In this document: positions 12,101-24,200 of the stretch, one piece after another
How positions within the stretch are numbered: position 1 is the stretch's first letter
How the letters are laid out: every line of letters starts with the position of its first letter
DNA from: Bicyclus anynana
Lineage: Eukaryota; Arthropoda; Insecta; Lepidoptera; Nymphalidae
Reading direction: 5' to 3'
DNA: 64,000 nucleotides
Assembly: GCF_947172395.1 (NCBI RefSeq)
Contig: NC_069100.1
Location: 9,948,109 to 10,012,108 of the forward strand
Made by a program: the position numbers and the translations under genes
The notes under the pieces: generated by a model
Database searches by the model: none
Told to the model about the DNA's origin: nothing
The model's input: only the letters and a program-made list of their open reading frames with translations

Positions 12101-12869
12101 CATAGATTTAAGAATCGGTACAGAGTAGGTCATACCCACTGGGCTATCACGGATCTCTTGCGATACTTCTATTCTTTATGCAAGTGTCTACCTATTTGAA
12201 TAACTTATTCCTTCGACTGCTATACGGTTAACTGAGACCATTATGTATTGTGATGGGACTAAACTAAAATGAACTTAGTAACAATCAGTATGGACGATTC
12301 AATAATTAACAAAATCATAATTATTTTAAGTAAATGATCTGTTTTTCTTTGCAGGTCATCGTCGCATGATAGATGCTGGTAAGATTTAATTTTTAAATAA
12401 TATTTTTTATAAATACTGCTTAATAAATATGATTTTGTTAATATCGCAAACGCAGGTCTGTCTAATTATTCTTTTATAGCAATTTTTTTTATTAGTGGTT
12501 ATTTTCGGATATTTAAGAGGGATGAAAATACAGTCGAAAACGGATACTTAGGTACTCTGACTGTAGATGTAAAGAAACATCCCACTTCTGATTCAATGTT
12601 ATTTATCCTCAAAATTAACCAAATAAAGAATTTAAATAGATAAGGGAAATAAAACATCTAGGCTAGATAAGTAAACAATCCACCGACCACCTAAATATAA
12701 TGCATCTGCTTAATTTATATAAATCTAATTTTTTCCAGGTACCCACAGTTTGCCTTATCTCTCCTACAATCCTGATTGGAACACGGAGTACAACACTTTG
12801 TCAACTAGCTTCGTCCCTGAACCATACCACGGAAGCAACTTCAAAGATAGTATCGAAAAGAAGTCATAA
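9114..12869 (+). CDS. DUF1676/Osiris-like secreted or membrane protein, 217 aa, five exons
   Basis: Exons join(9114-9348, 10312-10499, 11770-11845, 12355-12378, 12739-12869). All introns are GT-AG and the phases (1,0,1,1) close the frame to TAA. The ATG at 9114 opens a clear signal peptide (MVRIILTFVFLTFVSA). Residues 17-78 are lysine- and glutamate-rich. Residues about 92-140 form a long hydrophobic block beginning GMKKLSMVLLPIIFHVG, with ATKSVAIGILLLVFKIAVSS near its end. A basic GRKKLKK-like lead into leucine/alanine-rich helices is the look of DUF1676, the core of insect Osiris proteins, which are linked to cuticle and vesicle traffic. The C-terminal third is histidine- and aromatic-rich. 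Only one cysteine is present and no AQXLAY motif is seen, so it is a divergent member or a relative. Exon 4 is a 24-nt microexon (HRRMIDA). Introns 1-3 are loaded with mobile elements. Gene structure is firm; the family call is moderate. Confidence 0.85.
9751..10275 (+). mobile_element. SINE family A, 5' truncated, split by a hAT-like MITE
   Basis: The body from aataaattaaatatcacgtg to gggttgataatgatgatga lies in intron 1 of the DUF1676-like gene. It is interrupted at 9894-10205. Its 3' end is about 36 bp from the exon 2 acceptor. Confidence 0.8.
9894..10205. mobile_element. hAT-like MITE (family h1) with 8-bp target duplication
   Basis: Terminal inverted repeats CTCAGACCAATTAT and ATAATTGGTCTGAG are flanked by GCCTAACC at 9886-9893 and 10206-10213. 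Removing the element and one duplication restores the SINE sequence exactly. It has no transposase. Confidence 0.85.
10583..10780 (+). mobile_element. short Helitron-like element, 198 bp
   Basis: Begins TCTATACTAATATTATAAAG and ends gcgcggcgtcagCTAG|T. The same ends occur at 30154-30353, 49037-49553 and 59201-59400. It lies in intron 2 of the DUF1676-like gene. Confidence 0.65.
10951..11133 (+). mobile_element. 3' remnant of the 'CCGACTTCAAAA' element (family E)
   Basis: An inverted pair taccttatgatcagtttgaa / ttcaaactgatcagaaggta is followed by gctttttagtttagtagaaa and ttttgaagtaggttgtattt. It matches the 3' part of the elements at 44770-45700. Confidence 0.5.
11178..11375. mobile_element. 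foldback MITE, about 200 bp
   Basis: About 50-bp imperfect inverted repeats: tagtgctagccacccacagt…cctgcagcgctgccg on the left and the complement of gcggcagcgctgcaggtatg…ggctagcatta on the right. It lies in intron 2 of the DUF1676-like gene. A related core (cctgcagcgctaacgg) is at about 43470. Confidence 0.75.
11440..11546 (-). repeat. dispersed repeat shared with 26685-26775
   Basis: The reverse complement reads gctcagttgtttgttaggca, then gcagcgtggacaccgtctc and gcgttagtgattttg. The sequence at 26685 has the same order on + with a few substitutions. Both copies sit in introns. Confidence 0.55.
11860..12156 (-). mobile_element. SINE family A (antisense)
   Basis: Starts atcaacccatattcggctca and ends gggctatcacgga. 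It occupies most of intron 3 of the DUF1676-like gene and begins about 14 bp after the donor. A short internal duplication lies near 12090-12135. Confidence 0.85.
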
Positions 12870-13600
12870 TTCACCTTAAGCAGGATGGTTCATCGACATC
12901 TCGTGACGAGACACAAGACTACAAATAATTTATTTTAGCCGACTTCAAAAAAAAGGCAAGGTTCTCAATTCAAGAAAAATATTTAGTAATATTTAATTAC
13001 TAAATATTTTATAATAAATATTTTGTAAATAAATATTTAGTAATACTAAATATTTTTCTTTATTACTCGTATATTACTAATAATATATTTTATTGAGTAA
13101 TATTAAGTATTTTTCAAAATAATTAGTTTATATTAAATACCAAATTGAAAATGCATTTATTAATGTAAATAAGTAGTTAACTTTATTTATTCAAATAAAT
13201 ATTTATATAAAAGTATGTTTATTATTTTTCTTATTAACTATTGCATAAAAAAATATTTTTAACAAAAGATAAAATAGTGAACACAACACAAAAAAAATGT
13301 ATATTACACAAAAAAAAATCACAATTAGAGATTCATAAACAAATTCGTAAAAAATTAAAGCCAAAATTTGTGATGGAATGATCATAATTCATTAAAAACT
13401 ATAAAAACAAAAAGTTTTGATAAAGGACGGACTTAAAGTCTTTAAGTTCTTTTTTTATTAATAAAGTAATAAAATATATAAAATGTAAAAACATACGTCA
13501 AGGAATTCATTCTGGGCATGCATAAGTTAACAACTATACTGGTTATTTAAAATATACAAAACTTAAATTTTATAGCTGGTGTTATATACAGTTTGAACAA
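12870..13600. other. 3' flank of the DUF1676-like gene, very AT-rich
   Basis: It contains the 3' UTR with candidate AATAAA sites near 13010-13030, then alternating aaatattta/taaatattt inverted words at 12975-13170. No gene seen. Confidence 0.45.
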
Positions 13601-13747
13601 AATTATACGATTGCCAGCTATCAAAATTATGCGATTGCCAGAAATCAAAATTATGCGCTTGCCAGCTATCAAAATTATGCGATTGCCAGCTATCAAAATT
13701 ATGCCATTGCCAGCTATCAAAATTATGCGATTGCCAGCTATCACAAT
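13601..13747 (+). repeat. 24-bp tandem repeat, about six units
   Basis: Unit AATTATGCGATTGCCAGCTA plus TCAA, repeated six times with single-base differences (tacg, aaat, gctt and ccat variants). 24 is a multiple of 3, so every frame stays open and shows short reiterated peptides. No sign of expression. Confidence 0.9.
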
Positions 13748-14074
13748 ATTTAAAAAAAAAATTCAATATAGGTAATTTTAGTTCCTATAGAAAATGGGTC
13801 TCGATTTGTTCCCTACAATTTCTGATTTAATAAAGCATTACAAAAATCTACCTATTTACATGTAAAATTGCAATATATGCTATATTGCAATTTTTAATTA
13901 TTGTTAACCGATAAATTAAATATTACTAAGAAAAGCCCAGTAATGTCCTTATAGAATTGAAACTTGTTCCAAATACATATTATATTGTACATATCTACAT
14001 ATTTTGAAAAAATATACTTTAATTAAAAAAACATATTAAATAAAAATCTTATTACAATATAAAGTATTATTATA

Positions 14075-14608
14075 ATGGTGCTCTCACACAGCTGCAGTTT
14101 AGATATCACTACGTCATCATTGTCATCATGTTTCGCTATATCATCTGACTTTCAAAAACCAATATAAAAAGAAAATCCAAAAAATAAGCAATAAATTCAC
14201 CAAAAAATATTTTTATACTATGTAGTGGTGGTGGAAATTGGTTATGATTTTTTTTCACTAATGAACGCAAACTATTACCTCAATTTAATTATCTTATTGA
14301 TTCAACAAATTAATCAGTCTATCTGCAATCTGGGAACGCTGTTTTTTATCCATTACGAAGTAACGTTTATCGGTTTTTGTTCTTAAAACAAAGATTAATA
14401 ATAACCAGTCTAACAGGACTACTTACTTTTATACTACTATATATTTATAGTTCTTTTTCGGCAATTTATTATGATTATATTTTCTTTCTTAATTAGTATA
14501 ATATATTTTTGTAATGACTGTTTTTGACAAAATAAAAAAAAAATAATAATAAATATATAATAGTTTGTTATATAAATTAATTAATTAAATGACGTGTGGG
14601 AGCACCAT
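14075..14608. mobile_element. MITE with TA-flanked inverted repeats, 534 bp
   Basis: The left terminus TA|ATGGTGCTCTCACAC pairs with the right terminus GTGTGGGAGCACCAT|TA. The interior is AT-rich and non-coding. A TA duplication would suit a Tc1/mariner-like MITE. Confidence 0.65.
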
Positions 14609-15244
14609 TACATAAAAGAATAACACATAACAAGTACACAGTAGGCATAATATTATTACATATTTGTGACATCGAAAAATATGGCAGTAAGTACATTTGG
14701 TAATTGACAAGAGTATTTTGTAACATTTTCACTTACTTTATGTGTTCTTTTGGTTTTAATTTTAATTATGCTAAGAGCTGGTAGCAAATAACTTGAAAAG
14801 GATTACTAAACGACTTTTTCGTTCCATTCCCCTGGTGGGTTTATTGTATAGATGTAAACTAAATCGCTTGGTAGTAGGTACTTTTCCACTAGGTATTTAT
14901 AAGACTATTTTTGAACTGAGAAGTAATGCTAGAAACTTGTTGGACCGAATTAAATTCATTTACATCGATTTAACCCATAGAAAGCTAATTTTAAACCCAA
15001 TATGGGTAATGAACTTGGTATAAATATAGTAAAGGTACAAATTACAACCGAAATAGGAATAAAATTCAGGTACTTTTAATAAATTATCCAAAAGAATAGC
15101 TTAACCTACAATTTCACAGATTCGCCATTTATGGGTTGTAAATATAAGACCCCTTTTAAAACCGGGAGGTTATTAAGACCGAAAAATGGCCTGATATTTT
15201 TCAAAATGTAAGTTTTTGGACCAATAATTATTACGAATATCCAA
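14609..15244. other. 3' flank of the LRR gene
   Basis: It contains the minus-strand 3' UTR. The first clear AATAAA on the minus strand is at 14840-14845 (tttatt on +), about 400 bp after the stop, a candidate poly(A) signal. Nothing else supported. Confidence 0.4.
14840..14845 (-). terminator. candidate poly(A) signal of the LRR gene
   Basis: AATAAA on the minus strand, the first perfect hexamer downstream of the TGA at 15245-15247. It is about 400 nt after the stop. Position only; no transcript evidence. Confidence 0.35.
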
Positions 15245-18200
15245 TCAAACGTCCAAATCTGCCAACCTCCTAAAACAAACACCCAAAAATATGCACAACG
15301 TAATCAAAATGGAATCACTGACCAAACCCAAAACGCTGTTCCTAGAGAACCAACTGTACCTGACCTTCTTTTTTGACAGCCTCCGTTTGTCAACTGTCAA
15401 CTTTTTAGGCCACGACTCGTAATTGGACGGGACGATTTGACATTGACTGTCAAACCATTTGCGCGCGAAATTGTTGGAACTCTTCGCTTGTATGCATATT
15501 TCGATGTTCCCGCCGTTTTGGACGCCATCTTGGCCGGCATTTTTTCCGCCATTTTGGAGTGCAGTTCGGAAATCTTTGTCGATGTTTATCGTTAGCGAAC
15601 GTAGGTTGTAAGCTAAGTCTTGACTGTAGAGCAAGTTGTTGGAGCCATCTCTCACGTATATATAAAAGTCGGCGACGTCGTCTGTTGTGGATACGTACCA
15701 GTTGGCGTATATAGAGGTTTGTGCACTGTAAGATGAATAAAAAAAACATTATAAATATAAAAAAATATTATATAAATATCAAATCAATAAGGTCTGAAAG
15801 GTACGCCTTTTTTAAGATTTTGCATAGACATAACAGAAGCGACGCCCTTAAAGAGTTGTTTCGCCCATCTCTTCTGCTTCTGCCTTATAGCATTCTCATC
15901 AGGCGATGCTTCTGCGCTCGCTCAATGCTGAATGTGACGCCGCTGAGGTACCATTAAGGGGACTACGGCACTTACACAGTAAAAAAAAAAACAAATTCAC
16001 CAACAAAATTGTCTGTCGAGGGGGACGAGGAACTCATCGAAAATATTTAACACCAACAAATAAATTATCCTTTGTCCTTGTACGCACAACTATACATTTT
16101 AAATCGTAATACACACATGTGTAATTTTAACACAATGAAACATCGATTCTATAGACGCAGTTTGTGTGAACGCGTTAGATCGTGATCATATAGTTTTAAC
16201 AGAACCTCTCACGAGGCAGGTCTTTAATTAAAGTAATTGGTCTGAGACTGTAGCGCTATAGTGTAACAATTTTTTCACACTGTCGAGTTGTAAAATCGTT
16301 TGTAACCGACTTAAAAAAGGAGGAGGTCCTCAATTCAATTGTTCTGGCGACTATTTTTCTACTATATAAAAATAAGTCGGGTTTTTCTTCCTGACGCTAT
16401 AACTCCAGAACGCACGAACCGATTTCCACGGTTTTGCATTTGTTGGAAAGCTCTCGGGCTCCGTGAGGTTTATTACAAAGAAAATTAGGGGTAGGGTAGG
16501 GGTATGGTGGGATAGGGTAGGGGTAGGGTAAGGGTAGGGTAGGGGTAGTTGAAAGTTTACATCGACTTTCACGCGGACGAAGTCGCGGGCGTCCGCTAGT
16601 TGCTATATAAAAAAATACTTACTATTGTATATCCCTAAACAAGACATCAGGTTCTGAAGCGAAGTCGTATTCAGAGTTGCCATAGTCTCTTATTTTGTCT
16701 GTCAGTTGAACGTTGCTGGCACAAAGTAACCTGTCTTCGTTCAATTGGACGAAGTTTTCATCTTCCAACGAGGGTGGTTCGAAACAAACAAGGTTTTTGT
16801 ATATTGTGTCCTTTTTCAAAATGGATTTTGGCATTTTTTGTAAATAGTGCTTTAGCGGGCGCGTGAAACAGTCGCATTTTAGTTTGTTGTCTGAAAAAAA
16901 ATTGAAAAAATTAAAAAAAATATTGACTTTGAAGCAAAGTTAGAGTAAAGTAAAAGTCGGTTTATTTATTTATTTTTTATTTTTGTCTGTCTGTCCGTGA
17001 TTTTCTTGGCCGGCTATTACGCTGAAACTACTGAATGAATTCAAAATAAACTTGGCACTGTTTAAGACCATAATACAGTGAAGGTTATAGGATATTTTTT
17101 ATTGTGAAAAAAATTAAAAATGGGGACAAAGAGGGGTTGAAAGTTTGTATGGAAGGTCCTTCATTTTTAAAGTTACAGTTTTTAAAATTTGTTCATAAAT
17201 CTTGAAAAAAATACGAAATATAAAGTAATTCAAATTTATTTAAATTCAACCCCTAAAGTAGTGAAATAGGGCTTGAAAGTTTACATTGCTTTCCATGCGG
17301 ACGAAGTTGTGGGCGATCGCTAGTTAATAAATAAAAGAATAATTCTTCAAAATCTACTCACTTTCGAAATACACCAGCAAATTATTATCACGTATCTTCT
17401 TAACTAACTCAGGATAGAAACTAGTTAACAAGTTGTTCCTAACATCTAGAACTTTTAAGCGATTAGATTTGACTATAGTGTCTATGGGTAACTTTTCTAA
17501 CGTGTTATTCTGGAGGTACATCTCTGTTAAGTTTTCCGGTAGGTTGAATGTTGTGTCAGCTGTAAAAAAAAAACAAAAATGAAATATTTAGCATTAAATT
17601 ATTTTAATTTTTGACCGACTTCAAAAAAGGAGCAGGTTTTTGATACTTATTTTACTTTAACTTTAATTTTTGTTACTACTAACTTTTTTATTTATTAACC
17701 AATGAAAATGATTTTTTTGTTTGAATGAGTATACTTCCAGATTGGTCTCATTTTAATTGTGTTAAATTCAAAACTCAAATAAAAAAGCCGTAGATATGAC
17801 CTCTGCCTCCGATTCTGGAGGGTGTGGGTTCGAATCCGATCCGGGACAATTTCAATTGAGTGCATTTTTAGAAATTAAATATCACGTGTCTCAATCTGTG
17901 AAGGAAAACATCGTGAGGAAACCTGCGTACCAGAGAATTATCTTAATTCTCTGCGTGTGTGTAGTCTGCCAATCTGCATTGGGCCAGCGTGGTGGACTAT
18001 TGGCCTTACCCCTCTCATTCTGAGAGGAGACTCGAGCTCAGCAGTGAGCCGAATATGGGTTGATAACGACGACTACGACGACGAACCGATTTCGAAAATT
18101 CTCTTACCACTAGAAAGCCACGTTATTTGTGAGTGTCATAGGCTATATTTTATCCCCTTTATCTCCTTTATTCTCAGTGGAACGGAATATCTAATACTCA

Positions 18201-21200
18201 CATGTTCTGGATACCAAGTCTTTAAGTTGATTGTTCGATAGATCCAAAATTTCCAATGACGTCAAATTTCCCAACACATCTGAAATACGAGAGAAACGGG
18301 CATGTTTGTCACAAAATGTACACAAATATTATAAAATAACGTAGAGTACTTTCTTTCTATACTACAGCCTTTCTTGATGAGTACTGTTTACCAACAAACA
18401 AATGAAAAATGAGGGTATTACAGCTAATAATTATTGTAATTAACTTTTTCTCAAATTAATGAAAATAAATTGGATTAATAAGCTTAGAACAATTAGATAT
18501 GGTTAATATATTTTACATAACATTTTATAAACAAACCATACAAAATTTAAAATAAATAAGTTATGAAATGACATGCGTTTTCTACCCTAATTTCTAACTT
18601 CATTGTTGGTAAACAGTACTCATCAAGAAAGGCTGTAGTATAGGCCTTAAGATACATGCGATATGTCGCATGAAGAAAAATTTGATTTTGTAGACCAATA
18701 GCGGCGAACCGGAAATATCACTGTATCTTTCGTGCGATAAGAAGTGCGCATAGTAGGGGTATAAAACAAAAAAAGAGAGCCGTGATAGCCCAGTGGATAT
18801 GACCTCTGCCTCCGATTCCGGAGGGTTCGGGACCGGTTCGCATCCGGTCCGGGGCATGCACCTCCAACTTTTCCGTTGTATGCATTTTAAGAAATTAAAT
18901 ATCACGTATCTCAAACGGTGAAGGAAAACATCGTGAGGAAATCTGCATACCAGAAAATTTCTTAATTCTCTGCGTGTGTGAAGTCTGTCAATCCGCATTG
19001 GGCCAGCGTGGTGGACTATTGGCCTTACCCCTCTCATTCTGAGAGGAGACTCGAGCTCAGCAGTAAGAAGAATATGGGTTGATAACGAAACAGTACTCAT
19101 TAAGAAAGGCTGTAGTATAGGCCTTAAGATACATGTGATATGTCGCATGAAGAAAAAATTACATTTTGTCGACCAATAGCGGCAAACCGGAAATATCGCA
19201 GTCTCTTTCGTGCGATAGGAAGTGGATAATATAGTAAGGGGATTATATTAATAGGTGAATGTTATAAATAGCTACTTACTATTTCTGATATCGTTGATAT
19301 AATTATTGGATAGGTCCAATTTTTTCAACTTTTTCCCGCCAAAAGTGATGTCAAACGTGACCACGGGTATTTCATTGTAGCTCAGGTCGACTTCCATCAG
19401 TCTGTACGGTATCCAAGGGCTCTCAGGGAACATCTTCCTTGATAGGAAACCAAAACGATTGTGACTTAGGTTCACCTGAAATCATATAGTTTAAAAAAAA
19501 AAATTAGAACAGCTTTTTTTTGACGGACTCCGTGGCGCAGTGGCATGCGCGATGGATTTACAAGAAGGCGGTCCTGGGTTCGATCCCCGGCTGGGCCGAT
19601 TGAAGTTTTCTTAATTGGTCCAGGTCTGGCTGGCGGGAGACTTTCGGCCGTGGCTAGTTACCATTCTACCGAGAAAGACGTACCGCCAAGCGATTTAGCG
19701 TTCCGGTACGATGTCGTGTAGAAACCGAAAGGGGTGTGGATTTTCATCCTCCTCGTTACAAGTTAGCCCGCTTCCATCTTAGATAGCATCATCACTTACT
19801 ATACTAATAGCATTAACAACTGAGTCTTAGGGCCATAAATCATTTCTCTATATCTATCTCGCTTGCACTTATGGGTCTTATGGAGCCGTCTAGTGAAGGG
19901 TGTAACAATGAAAGACATATTATCGATAAGTAAAGTTTATTATCGTATCTTGTTCACAAAATTAAAAAAATTAACAATATTTGATTTAATATAATACATA
20001 TTTCATATTATATAATTATTAACTAAATAAAATTAATCTTCATCTGAGTCTTCATCATCAGAATCTTCGTCTTCTGCCAAATTTATTATATATTAGTATC
20101 CATAGTGCGCAACGAGTAACACATGAATGTATTTATTTAATTGCAGTAAACACATTTATAGCAAAAAAAATACGCAATGCAATTACATTAGAAACCGACC
20201 AATCAGAATCGTCCAAATCATTATTGACTCATCATTAGCACGTGCGCAGGTAGCCGTTTATCGATAATTAGGGTGCGCAGGTAGGCGCGCTGCACATTCC
20301 TATCTTTTTTGACTTTTATGACCGGACGACTCAGATGATAATGCGCATACTATATAAGATGAGATTGTTGTCGAGGGCTTACTTGTAAAGAATAAAAAAA
20401 AAACTTTCTAAAAAAACCAATTATTATTCACTATTATTGAAAAGAACAATAACATAAAATATATAAGTTTTTTGATACGGAATAGTTTTAAAATATTAGG
20501 CAGCAAAAAAAGCAGACGTTGCTTTGTCCAAGTTTATAATGAATATTAAAAATTTTTAAAAAACATATTTTTTTATGTATATTAAAGCTTCGCTAGACGG
20601 GACGCATATCCGATGCAATGCACTATAGCGTTTTTTCGCAGATAGTTTAATAATAATTAGTAGATAATGGTACGGAACCCATCATTGTGCAAGTCCGATT
20701 CGCACCTAGCCGGTTATTATTTATTTATTTGAAATCTGGTAGCTTACCATTTCCAATGACAAACAATCATCTAACAGTCCGTTGGTTTTGTTATCGATTT
20801 TATCCAAACTGTTGTAGGACAAATCCAACCTCCTGCAAAGCAATCAAAGTTAAAGACGAGTTAAAAAAAAATAAGTCGAGGATAATTAACTATAACTACA
20901 TAGCTACTAAACGTCTAAACCGATCGAGATGAATTTTGGTATAACGGTAAATGGGACCTTATAGCAAAACATAGGGTACTTTTTGACCCTAAAATAAAAA
21001 TAGAAAGGGGTAAAATAGGGATTGAAAGTTTGTATGGAAAGTCCTTCATTTTTAGAGTTACAGTTTTTTATAGTTCATAAATTATAAAAACATACGAAAT
21101 AGCTACTAAACGGCTAAATCGATCAAGATGAATTTTGGTATAATGGTAAATGGAACCTTATAGCAAAGCATAGGGTAATTTATGACCCTAAAATAAAAAT

Positions 21201-24200
21201 AGAAAGGGTTAAAATAGGCTTTGAAAGTTTGTATGGAAAGACCTTCATTTTTAGTTACAGTTTTAAGAATGTGTTCATAAATAATTAAAAAAATACGAAA
21301 TATAATGTGATTCAAGAATTTTTAAAGTACAACCCCTAAAGTGGTGAAATTGGGGTTGAACTTTTACATTGATTTCCACGCGGAGTCGCGAGCATCCGCT
21401 AGTATTGAATAAAATGCATTCTACTTTATGCAATAAAACTCTAAAATTTGACGGCCTCCGTGGCAGTGGTATGCGCGGTGGATTTACAAGACGGAGGTCC
21501 TGGGTTCGATTGTGATTTTCTTAATTGGTCCAGGTCTGGCTGGTGGGAGGCTTCGGCCGTAGCTAGTTACCACCCTATCGGCAAAACACGTACCGCCAAG
21601 CGATTTAGCGTTCCGGTACGATGCCGTGTAGAAACCGAAAGGGGTGAGAATTTTCATCCTAACAAGTTAGCCCGCTTCAATCTTAGATTGCATCATCACT
21701 TACTATCAGGTGAGATTGTAGTCAAGGGCTAACTTGTAAAGAATAAAAAAATGCAACAAATCAATGAAAATAAAACGAAATCCACATGTCATTCCTAAGA
21801 TTTTCCCGCATACATTAAAAAGAAAATGGTTGGAGTGGTTAGACCTACCTCAAAGCAACCAATCCTTTAAACACCTCATTCTGTATGTGTTCCAACTTAT
21901 TTCCGCGTAGAGACAAATCGAGCAACTGTTGCATGCCGTTGAATGTCTGTTTGCCCAAGTCGCTCAACTGGTTGTACGATAAATCTAGCTTGAATGTAGT
22001 AGGTAGATTTCCAAATGCGGATTTTGACAGGGATGTTAGTTTGTTGTGCTACAAAGAGACAAATACAAAAAACTTAATATATCAACCAAAGGTGATGCTC
22101 CATTTCAGGTCCATTCATGTACCCCGTATTATTGGAATACCCCGTATCAAAAATACAAAGACTTTATTAAAATCTAATTAAGTGAATAAATCTAACTAAA
22201 TAAAAAGAAATAAATAAAATTACTTAATAAATAAAACCAAGTTTTTTGAGTTATATCAAGATGGCGCCCTTATAGTAACTATGACATGACAATAGGGATG
22301 ATGACACTTTTTTAAATTGTATATAAATTATAAGAGATTGCTAATAGTAAAGCAATTTTGTAAAAGGAACAGGGTTTCTGCGATCATTACTTTCGGAGCT
22401 ACAGGGATTAAAAGGGTCAGATTTACGGCGCTGCCGCGGATCCCTGAAAAACACCCCATACAAAATGGCACGAACTTATGACGTCGTAGGCAATTTAATG
22501 ATCGTTAGATTTGTATGTGCGTTCAAACAAAATTACTAATATCTTTGTTATTTGTGCGTTTATGTTTATAGTTCACATATTAAAAAAATGTCACATTTAA
22601 TGTAAGGAAGCTAATACTGTATGAATTTTCATCTAATTAAGATAAAAGATTTTTAATAGATTTTGAAATTTTATAATCTCATTTATTTTGCAAATATCCT
22701 GTCAATCTTTGCTTTTTATGTATAAATTAGTTACCATTGACCTTATTTACCCGAATGTATCATAAAAATCAATATATTCAAACCTAGTCATCATCCCCAT
22801 TGACAGCAAACGTCAAACCGACTACTGCATTAAAAACGTCATCAATCCGCCATTATTGCCCATAATAGTGTTGCATTTCTTGTGAGAGAATGATTGTTAT
22901 TTCGAAATAATTAAAGTAAATTCGTAGATTTGTATAATCAAAAATAGTTTAAAAAAAAATATTTTTTTTATTTCCGCCAGGGTACAATGACTGGGCTTCA
23001 TACAATTTTGGACCGTCTCTTAACACAATAATTCTTTCTTATCCTATCCACAAAATATTGGTATATAATAGAAAAGATAGATACTACTTAGTTAAAACTT
23101 ACCTGAAGATAAATATATTGTAAACTAGTCAAAGTATTCAGAGCTTCCCACGGCGGTCTGGTCAACCCGTTGCTCGACAAGTCCAGCGACTGCAACGTGA
23201 GTAGACCAGAGAACGCGTCACTGGTCAACCGGTCTTCTAACATGTTGTTCGACAGGTTGAGTCGAAGCAACGCGTTCATAACAGGCCACGTACTTATTTT
23301 GATTTCACTCAAATTGTTGTTTGCAAAGTTGAGCTCTCTGAAACAAATTATGTTAAAAATAAATAATAATACTTGTTTGTTTGGATGTTTGTTACTCTTT
23401 AACGCCGCAACTACTGAATCGATTTGGCTGAAATTTGGAATGGAAATAGATTTTACTATGGATTAACACACAGGCTTTTCATCTCGAAAATATCCATGGA
23501 TTCGCGAGATTTGCGAAAACCTCACGCCACGGCTACTGAACCGAATGACATGAAATTTGAAGTAGAGATAGATTATAGTGTGGATTAACACATAGGCAAC
23601 TTTTTCGGAAAATCCATGGTTCCCGAGGGATTTGTGAAAACTAAATTCCACGCGGACGTAGTCGCGAGCGTCTGCTGGTTACATTATATTTGCACTATAA
23701 GAAGTGTAAAGAAACTTTTAATATTGATGTTGATTACGCTATTTTGTATCGATGTATTTATAACTCGTGCGAGTGACTGATTCATCTCCATCTCTCTCTC
23801 TTCTCTCTCTAACAATTGAAGTGTCTAATTCGTATCTAATTTCGTCTCCATCTCTCTCTAACACGATACTAGAGATAGAGACAAAGATGAATTCGAAACT
23901 CACACTGTAGAGTTATAAGAACATATTTACAGAATAGCGTTACTAATCATCGTTATTAGATTAATCGACACCAGTAGAGTATTTGTCATAGTCAAGCATG
24001 AAATTATTGTATAATACAATTTTTTTTTAATTTAATTTATTAACTAGGTACATTTTAAAAAAAAACTTAAGTAATTTACAGCATATAAGAATTCTTCAAT
24101 AAAAATATAGATATCCATTCAAGTTTTTTTAATCTGATAAGTAGAGTAGATGAATTCTCCAATAATGTAGATTTCCATTAGTAGGAGCTTCTAGTCAGGG

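Noticed and set aside
13601..13747. CRISPR-like array
   Set aside because: Contiguous 24-bp tandem units without spacers in a eukaryotic genome.
15450..15749. 99-codon minus-strand Arg-rich ORF
   Set aside because: Out-of-frame shadow of the last LRR-gene exon, which is fixed by the TA|T phase of exon 17.
18600..19148. 182-codon minus-strand ORF
   Set aside because: It runs through SINE family A and the direct repeats flanking it inside an LRR-gene intron.
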